Source: Spirochaetota bacterium
Lineage (GTDB): Bacteria; Spirochaetota; UBA4802; JAGODF01
DNA length: 64,000 nt
Assembly: GCA_029974015.1 (NCBI GenBank)
Contig: JARKUF010000007.1
Coordinates: forward strand, 26,341 to 90,340
Reading direction: 5' to 3'
Shown here: positions 1 to 9,908 of the stretch, piece by piece
Position numbering within the stretch: the first letter of the stretch is position 1
Layout: the number at the start of each line of letters is the position of its first letter
The notes under the pieces: model-generated
Seen by the model: the letters and a program-made list of their open reading frames with translations, nothing else
Database searches by the model: none
What the model was told of the DNA's origin: nothing
Program-made: the position numbers and the translations under genes

Positions 1-1070
1 CCCTGGAAAACCACCTGGCCGTTGATCTCCGCCGTGAGTTCCATTCCGTCCTCGGAAAGGATGGTCCCCTTGCCGTGGCGCATGGGGACGTCTTTCCCGT
101 TCCTTGCGGCGAGGACGCGGTTGGTGACGGTGCGGCCCGGAACTCCTTCCCCCGAGGGCACCTTCACCGCCAGCACCTGCCCCACCACGACGTTTTCAAG
201 CAGGTCCAGGTCCTTGAAGTCCACGCGTTTTGTTTCCTTGTCCTCCTCGAAACTGATTACCGACTTGTCAATCCTCACTTTGTAATCCGTAAAGGCGTCT
301 TTGCCGTGGCGCGGCGGTTCGCCCTCTGCGGCCAGGAGGGGTCTGGTATAGTCCATCGCTTCAAGGTACTCTCCAATCCCTTTCTCATTGATGCAGGCGA
401 CCACTCCGCTGCTCCGGAGAGCGTTCATTACATCGTCAAAATCCATGTTGCGGCCGGCGTAACGCGGGGCGACGAAATGCACATAAGCCCTCATTTCGTC
501 TTCGGTAACCTCGATCGACATTGTGCCGTCCCATTCCGGCCTCGGCGACCATTCCGCTATCTTGACCGGTTTGCCGGAGGCCTTTCGGACCTCCTTTTCT
601 ACTTTCTTTAAATCGGCATTGTTGATCTGCATCGCGTAAAGGCGGGTGGTAACATCGTTCAGGGCGACCAGCCGTCCTTTCCCTTTCGCAGGGGACACGG
701 TTAGCCAGATTCCGGTTTTGAGGACCCGGACCGTAAAGGTGCCATCGACGTTTTTATCTTTGCGTTCCAGGACCAGATCGCTATCTGAAATGTTCTGGAG
801 CTTCTTTTCGAGCCTGTCGATATCATCATGCTCCGGCAACACAGCCGCCTTCCTTACAATGACCCGGTAAGGACGCCTGCCAACACCAAAAAGTCCACCG
901 GTCCCCTTCTGTATCACTTCGTAATCGAGTTCGGAAACCTCAACGCCAAGGTCGTTGGCCGCCATATCCAGGGCCTGACGCACCGAGTCGGCAAGGACCT
1001 CGAGCTCGTCGCCCGGGGCGTCGTCGCCGATTCCGAGGAGAATGTCCTTTACCCTGTTCAATCCGTTCAT
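1..1070 (-). CDS. fapA: FapA-type flagellar assembly protein (DUF342), 3' end outside window
   Basis: Reading leftward from the ATG at 1070, an uninterrupted frame runs off the window edge, giving at least 356 residues. The N-terminus (about 1-75) resembles a Jag_N/KhpB-type domain, with the motif [15 protein letters not shown]. The rest matches the FapA/DUF342 family, including [11 protein letters not shown] and a run of short glycine-rich beta segments. FapA proteins are linked to polar flagellar assembly and placement, often with FlhF. The start overlaps the sigma-factor stop by 4 bp (ATGA), so translation is probably coupled. In spirochaetes a DUF342 gene often follows the flagellar sigma factor, which fits. 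The biochemical role of the family is poorly defined. Confidence 0.85.
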   Translation of the reverse strand, partial: MNGLNRVKDILLGIGDDAPGDELEVLADSVRQALDMAANDLGVEVSELDYEVIQKGTGGLFGVGRRPYRVIVRKAAVLPEHDDIDRLEKKLQNISDSDLVLERKDKNVDGTFTVRVLKTGIWLTVSPAKGKGRLVALNDVTTRLYAMQINNADLKKVEKEVRKASGKPVKIAEWSPRPEWDGTMSIEVTEDEMRAYVHFVAPRYAGRNMDFDDVMNALRSSGVVACINEKGIGEYLEAMDYTRPLLAAEGEPPRHGKDAFTDYKVRIDKSVISFEEDKETKRVDFKDLDLLENVVVGQVLAVKVPSGEGVPGRTVTNRVLAARNGKDVPMRHGKGTILSEDGMELTAEINGQVVFQ

Positions 1071-1867
1071 CCGATGATATTGGATTTAATGCGCCCCAGA
1101 CGCCCCCGGAGCCTCATGATCGCCTTCGTATGGAGCTGGGAAACCCGGCTCTCCGTGACGTCCAAGACTTCCCCGATTTCCTTGAGGGTGAGGTCCTCAT
1201 AATAATAGAGGACGATCACCTTTTTTTCCTTGTCCGGGAGCTTTTTTATGGCTTCAATTATGTAGTCCCGTATCTCCTCCTTCTCTATGAGGACGTCGGG
1301 ATTCATGTTCTCCGGCGCCTCCAGGGTCTCCAGAATCGAGAGCTCATCATTGTCGTCCCCCATATACCAGATATCGTTGAGAGACAGAAGGGAAGTTCCC
1401 GAAAGCTTGTTAAGGAGCGATTGAAATTCGTCGCCGGAAATACCCATCTCCCGGGCGATCTCTTCGTCCTCAACGGTCCTTCCCAATTTGTTTTCAAGTT
1501 CGGTAATGACCTGTTCAATCTGCTTCGCCTTCTGCCGTATGGACCGGGGTATCCAGTCGATTGAACGAAGCTCGTCGAAGATGGCCCCCCGGATTCGGGT
1601 CATGGCATAGGTTTTGAACTTGATCCCCCGGTTGGGATCGTACTTGCTGATGGCGTCGATCAAGCCGAAGACCCCATAGGAGACCAGGTCGTCGAACTCG
1701 ATGCTCTGTGGCAGGGCAATCGATATCTTCCCGGCGACGTATTTTATGAGCGGGGCGTACTTGATGACGAAGTAGTCCCTGATCTCCTGGCTCTTGGACT
1801 TGTAGTACTTCTTCCAGAGATCGTCCTCGCCAATGCTGTCATATTCCTTGAATTTTTCGCTGTTCAT
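1067..1867 (-). CDS. fliA: Flagellar RNA polymerase sigma-28 factor (FliA/WhiG)
   Basis: This 266-residue sigma-70 family protein has region 2 at about 25-95 ([19 protein letters not shown]), region 3 at about 105-180, and region 4 at about 215-262 with the helix-turn-helix [20 protein letters not shown]. It lacks region 1.1, as FliA/WhiG factors do, and the length is normal. It would direct polymerase to late flagellar and chemotaxis genes. It lies downstream of flhF-flhG, the usual spirochaetal position. The ATG at 1867 follows the preceding gene by 21 bp. Spirochaete annotations use either whiG or fliA for this gene. Confidence 0.95.
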   Translation of the reverse strand: MNSEKFKEYDSIGEDDLWKKYYKSKSQEIRDYFVIKYAPLIKYVAGKISIALPQSIEFDDLVSYGVFGLIDAISKYDPNRGIKFKTYAMTRIRGAIFDELRSIDWIPRSIRQKAKQIEQVITELENKLGRTVEDEEIAREMGISGDEFQSLLNKLSGTSLLSLNDIWYMGDDNDELSILETLEAPENMNPDVLIEKEEIRDYIIEAIKKLPDKEKKVIVLYYYEDLTLKEIGEVLDVTESRVSQLHTKAIMRLRGRLGRIKSNIIG

Positions 1868-1888
1868 AAGAGATCGCCACCTGGTGTA

Positions 1889-2428
1889 TTAGTCTTTCTC
1901 GTCCCTGCGGATCATGGTCCGAATCGCTTCGGCGATGATCTTCGGCTCGTATTTGACGGTCTTTTGCTCCGACATAAAATGCTTACCGAGGGAGCCGACA
2001 TCCCCATCGGTGCGGGATTCATAGCTCTTGAAATCCCCCGCCCTGAACGGTTCGAACTCTTTCTTGAGGCCCTCGTCGGTCCGGGGAACACCATCCTCGG
2101 CGGGGGCTTCCCCGGGGGTTTCTCCGGCGGTATCTTCCTTCTTTGAAGAGGCCTCGATTTCCTCACCCCCTCCGCCCTCTCCGTCAGGCGCGGGGACGTC
2201 AAAAACATCCAGCACCTCTGGAACGAAGCGCCGGAGGATTAGGATTGCGCCGTATCCAATTCCGGCGAAGACCAGTGTAATTATCAGGGAAGTAAAAAGC
2301 GCGTTGCCCGCGGAGTTTCCCGACAAAAGGCCGGTAAGCAGGGAGAGCACCATGGCGGTGACGCCGAAGATGACGGCGCTTTTCAGCTCAAGGGCCAAAC
2401 TGCCGTATGTTCCCAATCTGAATGTCAT
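1889..2428 (-). CDS. Small membrane protein of flagellar operon, unknown function
   Basis: This 179-residue protein has two predicted transmembrane helices (about 15-36 and 44-66). An acidic, Gly/Glu/Pro-rich linker follows (about 75-125), then a cytoplasmic-looking tail ending in a helix (KIIAEAIRTMIRRDEKD). I do not recognise a named domain. Spirochaetes commonly carry a small uncharacterised gene between flhG and the sigma factor, and this one sits there, 34 bp after flhG. Position and topology suggest a membrane-associated accessory of flagellar assembly or FlhF/FlhG positioning, but that is inference. Confidence 0.7.
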   Translation of the reverse strand: MTFRLGTYGSLALELKSAVIFGVTAMVLSLLTGLLSGNSAGNALFTSLIITLVFAGIGYGAILILRRFVPEVLDVFDVPAPDGEGGGGEEIEASSKKEDTAGETPGEAPAEDGVPRTDEGLKKEFEPFRAGDFKSYESRTDGDVGSLGKHFMSEQKTVKYEPKIIAEAIRTMIRRDEKD

Positions 2429-2462
2429 GGCGCCGCCTTTCTCTTATTGCCGCCCCTTTTCA

Positions 2463-3329
2463 TTAATCCTCCTCGCCCCCGCTGGAACGGAAGAGGTTCT
2501 TGAAAAAACCCGGCAGGCCCGATGCCTTCCCGCTTTCAGTTTCCTTGTTGATGATGCGGTCCGCAATAAGCGACACGCATATCGAAGCCTTCGACTTGGG
2601 GTAGCTCACTATAAAAGGCTTCTGGTTTCTCACCGACTTCGGCACTGCGATGTCGTCGAAAACGAAACCGAGGTTTTCCACCTTCACGTTCAAAAACTGC
2701 CCGGCGATGTTTATCACCCTCTGGGAGACCCTCCGCCCTTCCGCCACGGATTGGACCCGGTTGACGATGAGTTTGATTGACTTGTCCGGGGCCTGGGCGG
2801 CGATGGATTTGATTATGCCGTACGCGTCGGTGATGGCCGTTGGCTCCGGCGTCGTAACCACAATCACCTCATCGGCCGCCAGGACGAAGGACAGGACGTT
2901 CTGGGACACTCCGGCGCCGGTATCGATAATCATGTAGTCGTCGGAATCGAGCTCACCAACGGACTCGATGAAGTCCGAGCGCTGCTTCGTGTCCAGGTTC
3001 GCGAGCTGGTGAAATCCCGATGCTCCGGCGATGATTTTTATGTTCTCCGGGACTTCTATTACGATTTCCTTGAGCTTCTTCTTCCCCTTGATGACGTGAT
3101 ACAAATTGTACTTCGGGATGATGCCCAGCATCACGTTCACGTTAGCCAGGCCCAGGTCCGCATCCAGGAGCGTAACTGTTGCCTCTTTTCGGGCCAGGGC
3201 GATGGCGGTGCTCACCGCCAGGCTCGATTTACCCACTCCCCCCTTGCCGCTGGCGATAGCGATGGTTTTTGTCTTCTTGACCTGCCGGTTTTCGAGCACC
3301 AGCTTTCTCAGATTGGTCGCCTGGTCCAC
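2463..3329 (-). CDS. flhG: Flagellar number regulator FlhG (FleN/YlxH), MinD-type ATPase
   Basis: This 288-residue MinD/ParA-family ATPase has a deviant Walker A (SGKGGVGKSS, about residues 26-35) and the switch region LLDADLGLANVNVMLG (about 53-68). Both are typical of FlhG/FleN, which controls flagellar number and works with the GTPase FlhF. The first 17 residues could supply the short activator helix that stimulates FlhF. The start is GTG at 3329, supported by an upstream AAGGAGG. It directly follows flhF with 15 bp between them, the conserved order. Confidence 0.95.
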   Translation of the reverse strand: MDQATNLRKLVLENRQVKKTKTIAIASGKGGVGKSSLAVSTAIALARKEATVTLLDADLGLANVNVMLGIIPKYNLYHVIKGKKKLKEIVIEVPENIKIIAGASGFHQLANLDTKQRSDFIESVGELDSDDYMIIDTGAGVSQNVLSFVLAADEVIVVTTPEPTAITDAYGIIKSIAAQAPDKSIKLIVNRVQSVAEGRRVSQRVINIAGQFLNVKVENLGFVFDDIAVPKSVRNQKPFIVSYPKSKASICVSLIADRIINKETESGKASGLPGFFKNLFRSSGGEED

Positions 3330-3344
3330 GTACCGCCTCCTTAC

Positions 3345-4709
3345 TCAGTTGATTGCCGGGCCGAACATCAGGTTCACCAGCTTGTCCGGGTCAGCTAAAA
3401 CGATGTCGTTGGGCACTTCCTGGCCATTTGTATAGTACGATATGGGTTTCTTAAACCTGTCCGCCACATCGATCACATTTCCAATATGACTGGTTTCATC
3501 CACCTTTGTTATAATAATACTATCAAAATGTATTTTGTCAAACGATTTGAATATCTCATGAATGTCAGCTTTTCTGGTATTGGCCCCCACGCAGAGGATT
3601 TTTTCGAAATCGTACTCCACCAGGTCCGCAAAGCTCTTAATTTCCGAGATTTTAAGCTCGTTTCGGTGGCTTCGCCCCGAAGTGTCTATCATGATGATTT
3701 CAGATTTCTCTTTTTCCAGAAGGGCCTTGAACTCCTTCTGGTCGTTTACCGCATGGACCGGAATTTTCATGATTTCGGCGTACTTCTTAAGCTGCTCCGT
3801 CGCCGCTATCCGGTAGTTGTCAAGTGTTATAAAAGACACAGTGTGGTCCTCCCGGAGCGCATAGATGGCGCCGAGCTTCGCCATAGTGGTCGTTTTCCCC
3901 ACCCCCGTGGGGCCGAAGAACATTATTACCTTCTTCTTGTGGCCCAGATTGTAGGGGCCGCTGGTGACGATCTTGCTTTTTAAAAGGTCCCTGAGGCTCT
4001 TCTCTATCTTGTACTTGTCCCGGAGGTCGTCCCTGCTTATGGAGTTCTTCAGCTCCTGCATCAGGGTACAGCATTCGTCGAGATCGTAATCGTTGTTTTT
4101 CAGGATTGTCCTATACGGGTCCAGAAAGCGGTCTTCCTCGGCGGGCTGGCCCTGGGCAGGTTTCGCGGCGTCCTTCTGCGAACGGATGAAACTGTGCAGG
4201 GTTTCCCTCATCTCGCTAAACTCCTTTTCCAGCTTTCGCAGGGCCGCAAAGTCGCCCCGGTCCAAAACAGCTTCATCCTGTTCCGGTCTCTCCACACTGG
4301 ATACGTCAACTCCGGCTGCGCGCGTCGCCCTGGCCGTTCCGCTAATCACGGTTTCCGAAACGGCGGGGTTCTCCTCCCGGGCCCGAAGTGGCGCCTTCGG
4401 GGCCGCCGGGGCAATCTCTTCCCGGCCCAGGGAGGAAAGGATCCTTCCTGCAAGGATATTCCGTTCCGCCTCCGTGTCCCCCACCCGTATGTCTATGCTT
4501 CCCTTCTTTTCGGGAATGCGGGACAACACCTTTTTTTCCTGGATGGCGGCCGTAAGCTCAACCACATCGCGGGCAAAAAACTTGGAGTTTAAAAGCCCCC
4601 CCTCTTTCACGTATTTGTGGCTAATGGGTATGGCGTCGTCTCCATGCTCCATCTTGAGTTTCATCATGGCTTCGTTGTAGGTCTTGGCTTTGATCTTCAC
4701 GTACCTCAT
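3345..4709 (-). CDS. flhF: Flagellar biosynthesis GTPase FlhF (SRP family)
   Basis: FlhF is an SRP-type GTPase that targets early flagellar components to the assembly site. The ATG at 4709 starts the conserved MRYVKIKAKT and has GGAG upstream; a frame extending to 4778 overlaps flhA and is not conserved. The resulting 454 residues contain a variable basic B domain, an N domain from about 175, and a G domain with P-loop GPTGVGKTTT, DTSGR and TKVDE. It sits between flhA and flhG, 34 bp after the flhA stop. Confidence 0.96.
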   Translation of the reverse strand: MRYVKIKAKTYNEAMMKLKMEHGDDAIPISHKYVKEGGLLNSKFFARDVVELTAAIQEKKVLSRIPEKKGSIDIRVGDTEAERNILAGRILSSLGREEIAPAAPKAPLRAREENPAVSETVISGTARATRAAGVDVSSVERPEQDEAVLDRGDFAALRKLEKEFSEMRETLHSFIRSQKDAAKPAQGQPAEEDRFLDPYRTILKNNDYDLDECCTLMQELKNSISRDDLRDKYKIEKSLRDLLKSKIVTSGPYNLGHKKKVIMFFGPTGVGKTTTMAKLGAIYALREDHTVSFITLDNYRIAATEQLKKYAEIMKIPVHAVNDQKEFKALLEKEKSEIIMIDTSGRSHRNELKISEIKSFADLVEYDFEKILCVGANTRKADIHEIFKSFDKIHFDSIIITKVDETSHIGNVIDVADRFKKPISYYTNGQEVPNDIVLADPDKLVNLMFGPAIN

Positions 4710-4743
4710 TGGCGGATCTCCTTGCTCCTTTTGTTCTCCCGGC

Positions 4744-6846
4744 TCAAGCCGCGCTCGGCACCAGGACCGACGCGGCAACGTGTATCTTGATATTCGGCGC
4801 TATTTCGTTGTACGACAGGACCGCGGGATCGGCAAGCTCACGCTCCAAAAGCGCAAAGGTGACGCTGCGGATATGGGGCGACACCAGAAATACCGGCGAC
4901 GCCACCGACCCCTTCGCCCGATTGTACGCGGAGAGGAACGATTTCACGATCATCTCGTGGCTCTCCGGGTCAAGCCCCAGGACGCGCCCCTCCACGGGGT
5001 CGTCGTGTATTGAGGACCTTATCATATTTTCAATATCAGGGTCCACGGTGATCACCCAGAGCTCTCCGGAACGGTCGGCGTGGTCCTTGCAGATCTGCCG
5101 CGCAAGGGACGTCCGGACGTACTCCGTCAAAAGCCCCGGGTCTTTGGAATACATAATGTAGGTCGAGAGGGTTTCGAGGATGGTCACCATGTTGCGTATG
5201 GAAACCCGCTCGCGCAAAAGGTTCTGGAGGACCTTCTGGATTTCCCCCAGGCTCATCTTCTTCTCGGTCACCAGCTCGTTGATGACGGCTGGATAGTCGT
5301 TCTTGAGATTGTCGATGATCTGCTGGACCTCCTGGCGTCCCAGTATCTCATCGGCATGTCGCTTAATTATTTCAGTAAGGTGCGTAGCTATTATAGTGGG
5401 GCAGTCCACCACGGTATATCCCCGGCGCTCCGCAAAGTCGCGCTGGTCGGTGTTTATCCAGAGGGCCTTCAGATGAAACACGGGCTCTGTGAACTCGTCG
5501 CCTTCGAGCTTTTCCGACACTTCCCCGGGGTTCATCGCCATGAGCTTTCCCACCTGGAGGTCTCCCCGCCCGAGTTCGACCCCCTTGACAAGTATGGAGT
5601 ACTCCTGCGGCTCCAGCTCCATGTTGTCCCGTATCCTTATGGGAGGCACGATGAGCCCCATCTCAAGGGCGCTGCGTTTGCGTATATTGGTGATGCGGTC
5701 CAGGAGGGTCCCGCCCTGCTCCGGGTCCACCAGGGGAATTAAGCTGTATCCGATCTCCACTTCAAGGGTGTCCACATGGACCAGGGGAAGCACCGATTCG
5801 GGCTTGTGCTCCCGCATGGCGGCCTCCCGCTCCTCGCTCTTCACTTTGGTAATCTCGTCCTCCTTTGACTGCTGGAGAACATAGGCAAGGGCCCCGATTC
5901 CGGCGGCAAGAACGATGAGCGAAATCTTCGGAAACCCCGGAATGAAGACGGCGCCGCCCAGGGCGGCTGCGGTCATCCACAGCGCCCGCGGCTGGGACCC
6001 GAGTTGTGCGGCCAGGTCCTCGCCGAGGTTTTCTTCGGAAACCGCACGGGTGACGATAATACCGGTCGCCGTGGTGACCATGAGGGACGGGATCTGTGAC
6101 ACGAGGCCGTCGCCGATGGTGAGGAGCGTATAGGTCCTTAGGGCCACATCGAAGGTTTCGCTTCTCATTATCATCCCTATGATGAAGCCGCCTATGATGT
6201 TAATGAGGGTGATGACGATGCCTACCTTTACATCGCCCTGGACAAACTTCGAAGCTCCGTCCATGGCCCCGTAGAAATCCGCCTCACGGCGTATCTCCCC
6301 GCGGCGCTTCCTCGCCTCATCCTCTGCGATGACGCCGTTTGAGAGGTCGGAGTCGATGCTCATCTGTTTCCCCGGCATGGCGTCCAGGGTAAACCGGGCC
6401 GCAACTTCAGCGGTCCGCGTGGCGCCCTTGGTGATGACGATAAACTGCACCGCCACGAGGATGATGAAGATGAGAAAACCCACCACGTAATTTCCACCCA
6501 CGACGAACTCCCCGAAGGCCCGGATGATCTTCCCGTCGAAGGACGCCCCCTGAAGGAGGATGAGCCTCGTGGACGAAACGTTCAGGGCCAGCCTGAACAC
6601 CGTCGATATAAGGAGAAGCGAAGGAAAAACCGAGAAGTCGAAAGACCTCGGCACGTACATGACGATGAGGAGGATTAGAATGCCGCTCATCACGCTGAGG
6701 GCCATTAAAAAATCGAGCAGAAAAATCGGGATGGGGATGACGAGCATCATGACCACGACGATGACGCCGATGCCTATGAGCACGTCGGTTTTCTGCATCC
6801 ACGCGAGGTTGGAAGATAAAAGCGATAAGCCGCGCGGTTCCGCCAT
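4744..6846 (-). CDS. flhA: Flagellar export gate protein FlhA
   Basis: This full-length 700-residue member of the FHIPEP family is the proton-linked export-gate subunit of the flagellar type III secretion apparatus. The N-terminal 330 residues hold about eight hydrophobic helices and the FHIPEP signature area (GAMDGASKF preceded by RRGEIRREADFY). The C-terminal half is the soluble domain that docks chaperone-substrate complexes. The start ATG lies 15 bp after the flhB stop with a GGAG-type ribosome site. Confidence 0.98.
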   Translation of the reverse strand: MAEPRGLSLLSSNLAWMQKTDVLIGIGVIVVVMMLVIPIPIFLLDFLMALSVMSGILILLIVMYVPRSFDFSVFPSLLLISTVFRLALNVSSTRLILLQGASFDGKIIRAFGEFVVGGNYVVGFLIFIILVAVQFIVITKGATRTAEVAARFTLDAMPGKQMSIDSDLSNGVIAEDEARKRRGEIRREADFYGAMDGASKFVQGDVKVGIVITLINIIGGFIIGMIMRSETFDVALRTYTLLTIGDGLVSQIPSLMVTTATGIIVTRAVSEENLGEDLAAQLGSQPRALWMTAAALGGAVFIPGFPKISLIVLAAGIGALAYVLQQSKEDEITKVKSEEREAAMREHKPESVLPLVHVDTLEVEIGYSLIPLVDPEQGGTLLDRITNIRKRSALEMGLIVPPIRIRDNMELEPQEYSILVKGVELGRGDLQVGKLMAMNPGEVSEKLEGDEFTEPVFHLKALWINTDQRDFAERRGYTVVDCPTIIATHLTEIIKRHADEILGRQEVQQIIDNLKNDYPAVINELVTEKKMSLGEIQKVLQNLLRERVSIRNMVTILETLSTYIMYSKDPGLLTEYVRTSLARQICKDHADRSGELWVITVDPDIENMIRSSIHDDPVEGRVLGLDPESHEMIVKSFLSAYNRAKGSVASPVFLVSPHIRSVTFALLERELADPAVLSYNEIAPNIKIHVAASVLVPSAA

Positions 6847-6861
6847 TCCCTTGCTCCTCCG

Positions 6862-8034
6862 TTACCCTTCCCTCTTGAAATCGAACCGGCCGATCCGGAA
6901 CAGTTCCGAATACACCAGGGAAACGGCATAGAAGAGGTCGTCGGGGACAGAGTCGCCCACTTCCAGCCTTTTGCAGAGTTCCCGGGCCAGGGGCCGGTTT
7001 TCAACCATATATATGTCGTGCTGCTTCGCTATCTCCCTGATTCTGAGGGCCATGCTGTCGGTGCCCTTGGCGATAAGCTGCGGGGCCTCCATGGCGAGGC
7101 TGTCAAAGCGCAGGGCCGCCGCGTAATGGGTCGGGTTGGTGATCACCACATCGGCCTTGGGGACTTCGCGTATCATGTTTTTCATGACTATTTCCCGCTG
7201 CATTTCACGCAACCGCGCCCGGATGTGGGGGTCCCCCACGGTTTCCTTCCACTCTTCCTTCAACTCCTGCTTGGTCATCTTCAGGGACTCCATAAATTCA
7301 CGTTTTTGAAAATAATAATCAGGAACAGAGAGGACCAGGAGCAGTGCGGCGGACCAGAGTATTATTTTTAACGAAGTGACCGATATTATTTTCAGCGCCA
7401 TTGCCACGGACACGTCGGGAGTGCGCAGTATATCATCATAGTCGTTGACGATGACGAGATAGGCCACGAAGCCTATTGCCAGGACCTTGAAAACCGACTT
7501 AAAGAGGTTCATGGCGACCTGCTTCGAAAAGAACACCTTCTTCATGATCGTCCCGGGGTCGAATTTCAGCTTCGTAATGTCGAACTTCAACGGATGCGCC
7601 GAGAACTGAAACCCCACCTGGATGGCTTCGCCGAACACCGCCGCCACAGAGGCGGCGGCGAAAATGGGAAGAAGCACTTTCCCCGATTCCAGGGCGGCGC
7701 GGAGAAATTCCTTCATAATGCTTCCCCGGGTAAGGGAGAATGTCGAAAAAGAAGCCATGTAGAACTTTGTCATCCTCGCCATGCTGTCGTAGATCCACGC
7801 CCCGATAAATACGATCACCAGAAAACTGAATATCACCACCACGGCCTGGGAAAGTTCCTGGGTCTTCGCTACCTGCCCCTTCTCCCGGGCCTCCCGGAGT
7901 TTCTTCTCCGTGGGCTCCTCGGTGCGCCCCTCGTCTTCGGCGGCAAAGAGCTGAAGGTCGAAGCGGAAGCCCTCGATCTCAACATCGGGTCCGGCTGCCC
8001 GAAGCGTTTGTTTCCAGTACGGTTCGTTCATCAT
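6862..8034 (-). CDS. flhB: Flagellar export switch protein FlhB
   Basis: FlhB controls the switch from rod/hook to filament export. The 390-residue sequence has the conserved entry segment FDLQLFAAEDEGRTEEPTEK, four transmembrane helices, and the autocleavage site NPTHYA in the cytoplasmic domain. The N-terminus before FDLQLF is about 25 residues longer than in enterobacterial FlhB. The start overlaps the fliR stop by 4 bp (ATGA); a second ATG directly follows the first. Confidence 0.97.
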   Translation of the reverse strand: MMNEPYWKQTLRAAGPDVEIEGFRFDLQLFAAEDEGRTEEPTEKKLREAREKGQVAKTQELSQAVVVIFSFLVIVFIGAWIYDSMARMTKFYMASFSTFSLTRGSIMKEFLRAALESGKVLLPIFAAASVAAVFGEAIQVGFQFSAHPLKFDITKLKFDPGTIMKKVFFSKQVAMNLFKSVFKVLAIGFVAYLVIVNDYDDILRTPDVSVAMALKIISVTSLKIILWSAALLLVLSVPDYYFQKREFMESLKMTKQELKEEWKETVGDPHIRARLREMQREIVMKNMIREVPKADVVITNPTHYAAALRFDSLAMEAPQLIAKGTDSMALRIREIAKQHDIYMVENRPLARELCKRLEVGDSVPDDLFYAVSLVYSELFRIGRFDFKREG

Positions 8035-8810
8035 GACGGCCAGTGGTTCAGCATCCTCGTAATAAAAATAAAAGTCCTGTCCAGGGACACGTGCATCACC
8101 CTCACTATGAGCGGCGCAGTCAAAAGAAGCACCGCCATGGACACCATGATCTTGAATGGAAACCCCAGCATCATGATGTTCATCTGCGGCGCGGCCTTGG
8201 CCAGTATCCCCATGCTCACGGTCACCAGAAACACCGTAGCCACGACAGGGAGCGATATCTTAAGGGCCACGACAAACATGCCGCTGAAAGAGTGCGCCAT
8301 GTACCGCATTAGTCCCCCCGCCATGGTGGGCCCCAGGTGCATCACCGGGGCGAGTTCGTAGGAACGGTAGATCGCCTGAATCATAAAGTGGTGGCCGTTG
8401 ATAGCCAGAAACACCAGCAGACCGATCAGGTTTTTAAACTGTCCCACCAGAGGAATCGACACCTGTCCCAGGGGATCGATCACCTCGTTGATGCCGAAAC
8501 CGATCTGCACGGCGAAATACTGCCCCGCTAATTGAAAGGCTGAAAACAGCACGGCCACGAGAAACCCGATAAAAAGGCCTATCATGATCTCCTGGACCAC
8601 CAGGAGAGTGTATCCTCCCATGTGGGCCGGCATGACAACTCCTCGCCCGGAGATCACAGGGAAGATGAGGATGGACGTAAAAAATATCAGGACCGCCTTC
8701 ATTTTAAACGGCATTACCCCGCTTGAGTAAAAGGGGGCAATTACCATCATGGCGCCCATCCTCGTCATGATGAGGAGGAAGAGCTGAAAATGATATACGA
8801 AATACTCCAC
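8031..8810 (-). CDS. fliR: Flagellar export protein FliR
   Basis: This 259-residue, strongly hydrophobic protein has about six transmembrane segments and the FliR hallmark region FAVQIGFGINEVIDPLGQ near residues 95-115. FliR joins FliP and FliQ in the helical export-gate core in the inner membrane. The start is GTG at 8810, 25 bp downstream of fliQ. Length and order (fliP-fliQ-fliR-flhB) are standard. Confidence 0.96.
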   Translation of the reverse strand: MEYFVYHFQLFLLIMTRMGAMMVIAPFYSSGVMPFKMKAVLIFFTSILIFPVISGRGVVMPAHMGGYTLLVVQEIMIGLFIGFLVAVLFSAFQLAGQYFAVQIGFGINEVIDPLGQVSIPLVGQFKNLIGLLVFLAINGHHFMIQAIYRSYELAPVMHLGPTMAGGLMRYMAHSFSGMFVVALKISLPVVATVFLVTVSMGILAKAAPQMNIMMLGFPFKIMVSMAVLLLTAPLIVRVMHVSLDRTFIFITRMLNHWPS

Positions 8811-8835
8811 TTTATTTCAGCCCTTTCCCGTCCAA

Positions 8836-9108
8836 TTATCCGCCGCCAATCTTTGATACCATGCCGAAAATGTTTTTCGTGTACGACACAAGGGTGTGGA
8901 TTATCCACGAAGCAAACAGGATTATTGCGATGAAAATTGATATTATTTTCGGCACAAAGGTAAGCGTCTGTTCCTGGATGGAGGTGGTGGTCTGGAAAAT
9001 GGAGATCACCAGCCCCACCACCATTCCCACGCCGAGAATGGGCGCCGAGACCACGATGGTGGTCATAAGGGCTTCGCGGAAAATTTTTATCACTTCAGCG
9101 TCCGTCAT
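8836..9108 (-). CDS. fliQ: Flagellar export protein FliQ
   Basis: This 90-residue two-helix membrane protein of the export gate carries the FliQ pattern SAPILGVGMVVGLVISIFQ followed by TTTSIQEQTLTFVPK. I chose the ATG at 9108 (MTDAEVIKIF) because the family starts there and AGG(T)AAAGGA precedes it; an upstream in-frame start at 9177 would add an unrelated 23-residue leader inside fliP. It lies between fliP and fliR. Confidence 0.96.
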   Translation of the reverse strand: MTDAEVIKIFREALMTTIVVSAPILGVGMVVGLVISIFQTTTSIQEQTLTFVPKIISIFIAIILFASWIIHTLVSYTKNIFGMVSKIGGG

Positions 9109-9134
9109 GTCCTTTACCTCGCACCGACTCTCCG

Positions 9135-9908
9135 TCACCGGAAGGAGCGCACCAGCTCGTAGATGAGCAGGTTCCACCCGTCGACCAATACGAAGAGTAT
9201 TATTTTAAACGGCAGCGATATCATGACCGGCGGGAGCATTATCATGCCCATGGCCATGAGGGCGCTTGCCACTATCATATCAATCACTATGAACGGAATA
9301 AAGATGTAGACCCCTATCTCGAAGGCCCGCTTCAGTTCGCTGATCATGAAGGCCGGGATGAGGCAATACGAGGGGACCTCGCTTTCATTGCGGGGGCGCT
9401 CTACATCCGCCAGGCTGAGAAAAAGGGCGATGTCCTTCTGCCGTGTCTGGCGGAACATGAACTTTCTAAAGGGCTCCATCCCCCTGGTGTAAAACTGTTC
9501 GTTGCCGATTCTGTTGTTAAGATACGGCTGGAGGGCCTCCTCATTGAAGGCCTTGAACGTAGGAGCCATGATGAACACGGTAAGGAAGATGGACAGGCCA
9601 ACAATTACCTGGTTGGGGGGCATCTGCTGTAGGGACAGTGCCCTCTTAACGAAATCCAGGACAATGACCACCCTGGTGAAGGCGGTCAACATAATGATGA
9701 GCGACGGCGCCAGGGACAGGATGCTCAAGAGAAAAAGAATCTGGAGAGAGAGGGCCACGTCCCTGGGCTGGGTCGCCTCACGGATGTCGAAGGCGATGCG
9801 CGGAATGGGCATCCGCACCCCCCCCTGCTGTGCCTGGAGAGCGCCCCCGGCCAGGGCAATGAAAAGGACGGCCAGGGCAATTACGAGCAAGCTTTTTTTA
9901 CGTGTCAT
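9135..9908 (-). CDS. fliP: Flagellar export protein FliP
   Basis: This 257-residue export-gate subunit has a cleavable signal peptide (about residues 1-26, ending ALQA). It also has the family signature region SLAPSLIIMLTAFTRVVIVL followed by QMPPNQVIVGLSIFLT, and C-terminal helices around FIVIDMIVASALMAMGM. FliP nucleates the FliPQR complex. Its ATG at 9908 overlaps the 3' end of the fliO gene by 11 bp, so the two are probably translationally coupled. Confidence 0.97.
   Translation of the reverse strand: MTRKKSLLVIALAVLFIALAGGALQAQQGGVRMPIPRIAFDIREATQPRDVALSLQILFLLSILSLAPSLIIMLTAFTRVVIVLDFVKRALSLQQMPPNQVIVGLSIFLTVFIMAPTFKAFNEEALQPYLNNRIGNEQFYTRGMEPFRKFMFRQTRQKDIALFLSLADVERPRNESEVPSYCLIPAFMISELKRAFEIGVYIFIPFIVIDMIVASALMAMGMIMLPPVMISLPFKIILFVLVDGWNLLIYELVRSFR

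Noticed and set aside
2028..2780. 250-residue plus-strand frame in the flagellar operon
   Set aside because: It is antisense to flhG and the small membrane-protein gene and is Ser/Pro-rich shadow sequence.
4744..4778. flhF starting at 4778
   Set aside because: The extra 23 residues overlap the flhA end and are not like FlhF; the ATG at 4709 has a ribosome site and the conserved MRYVKIKAKT.
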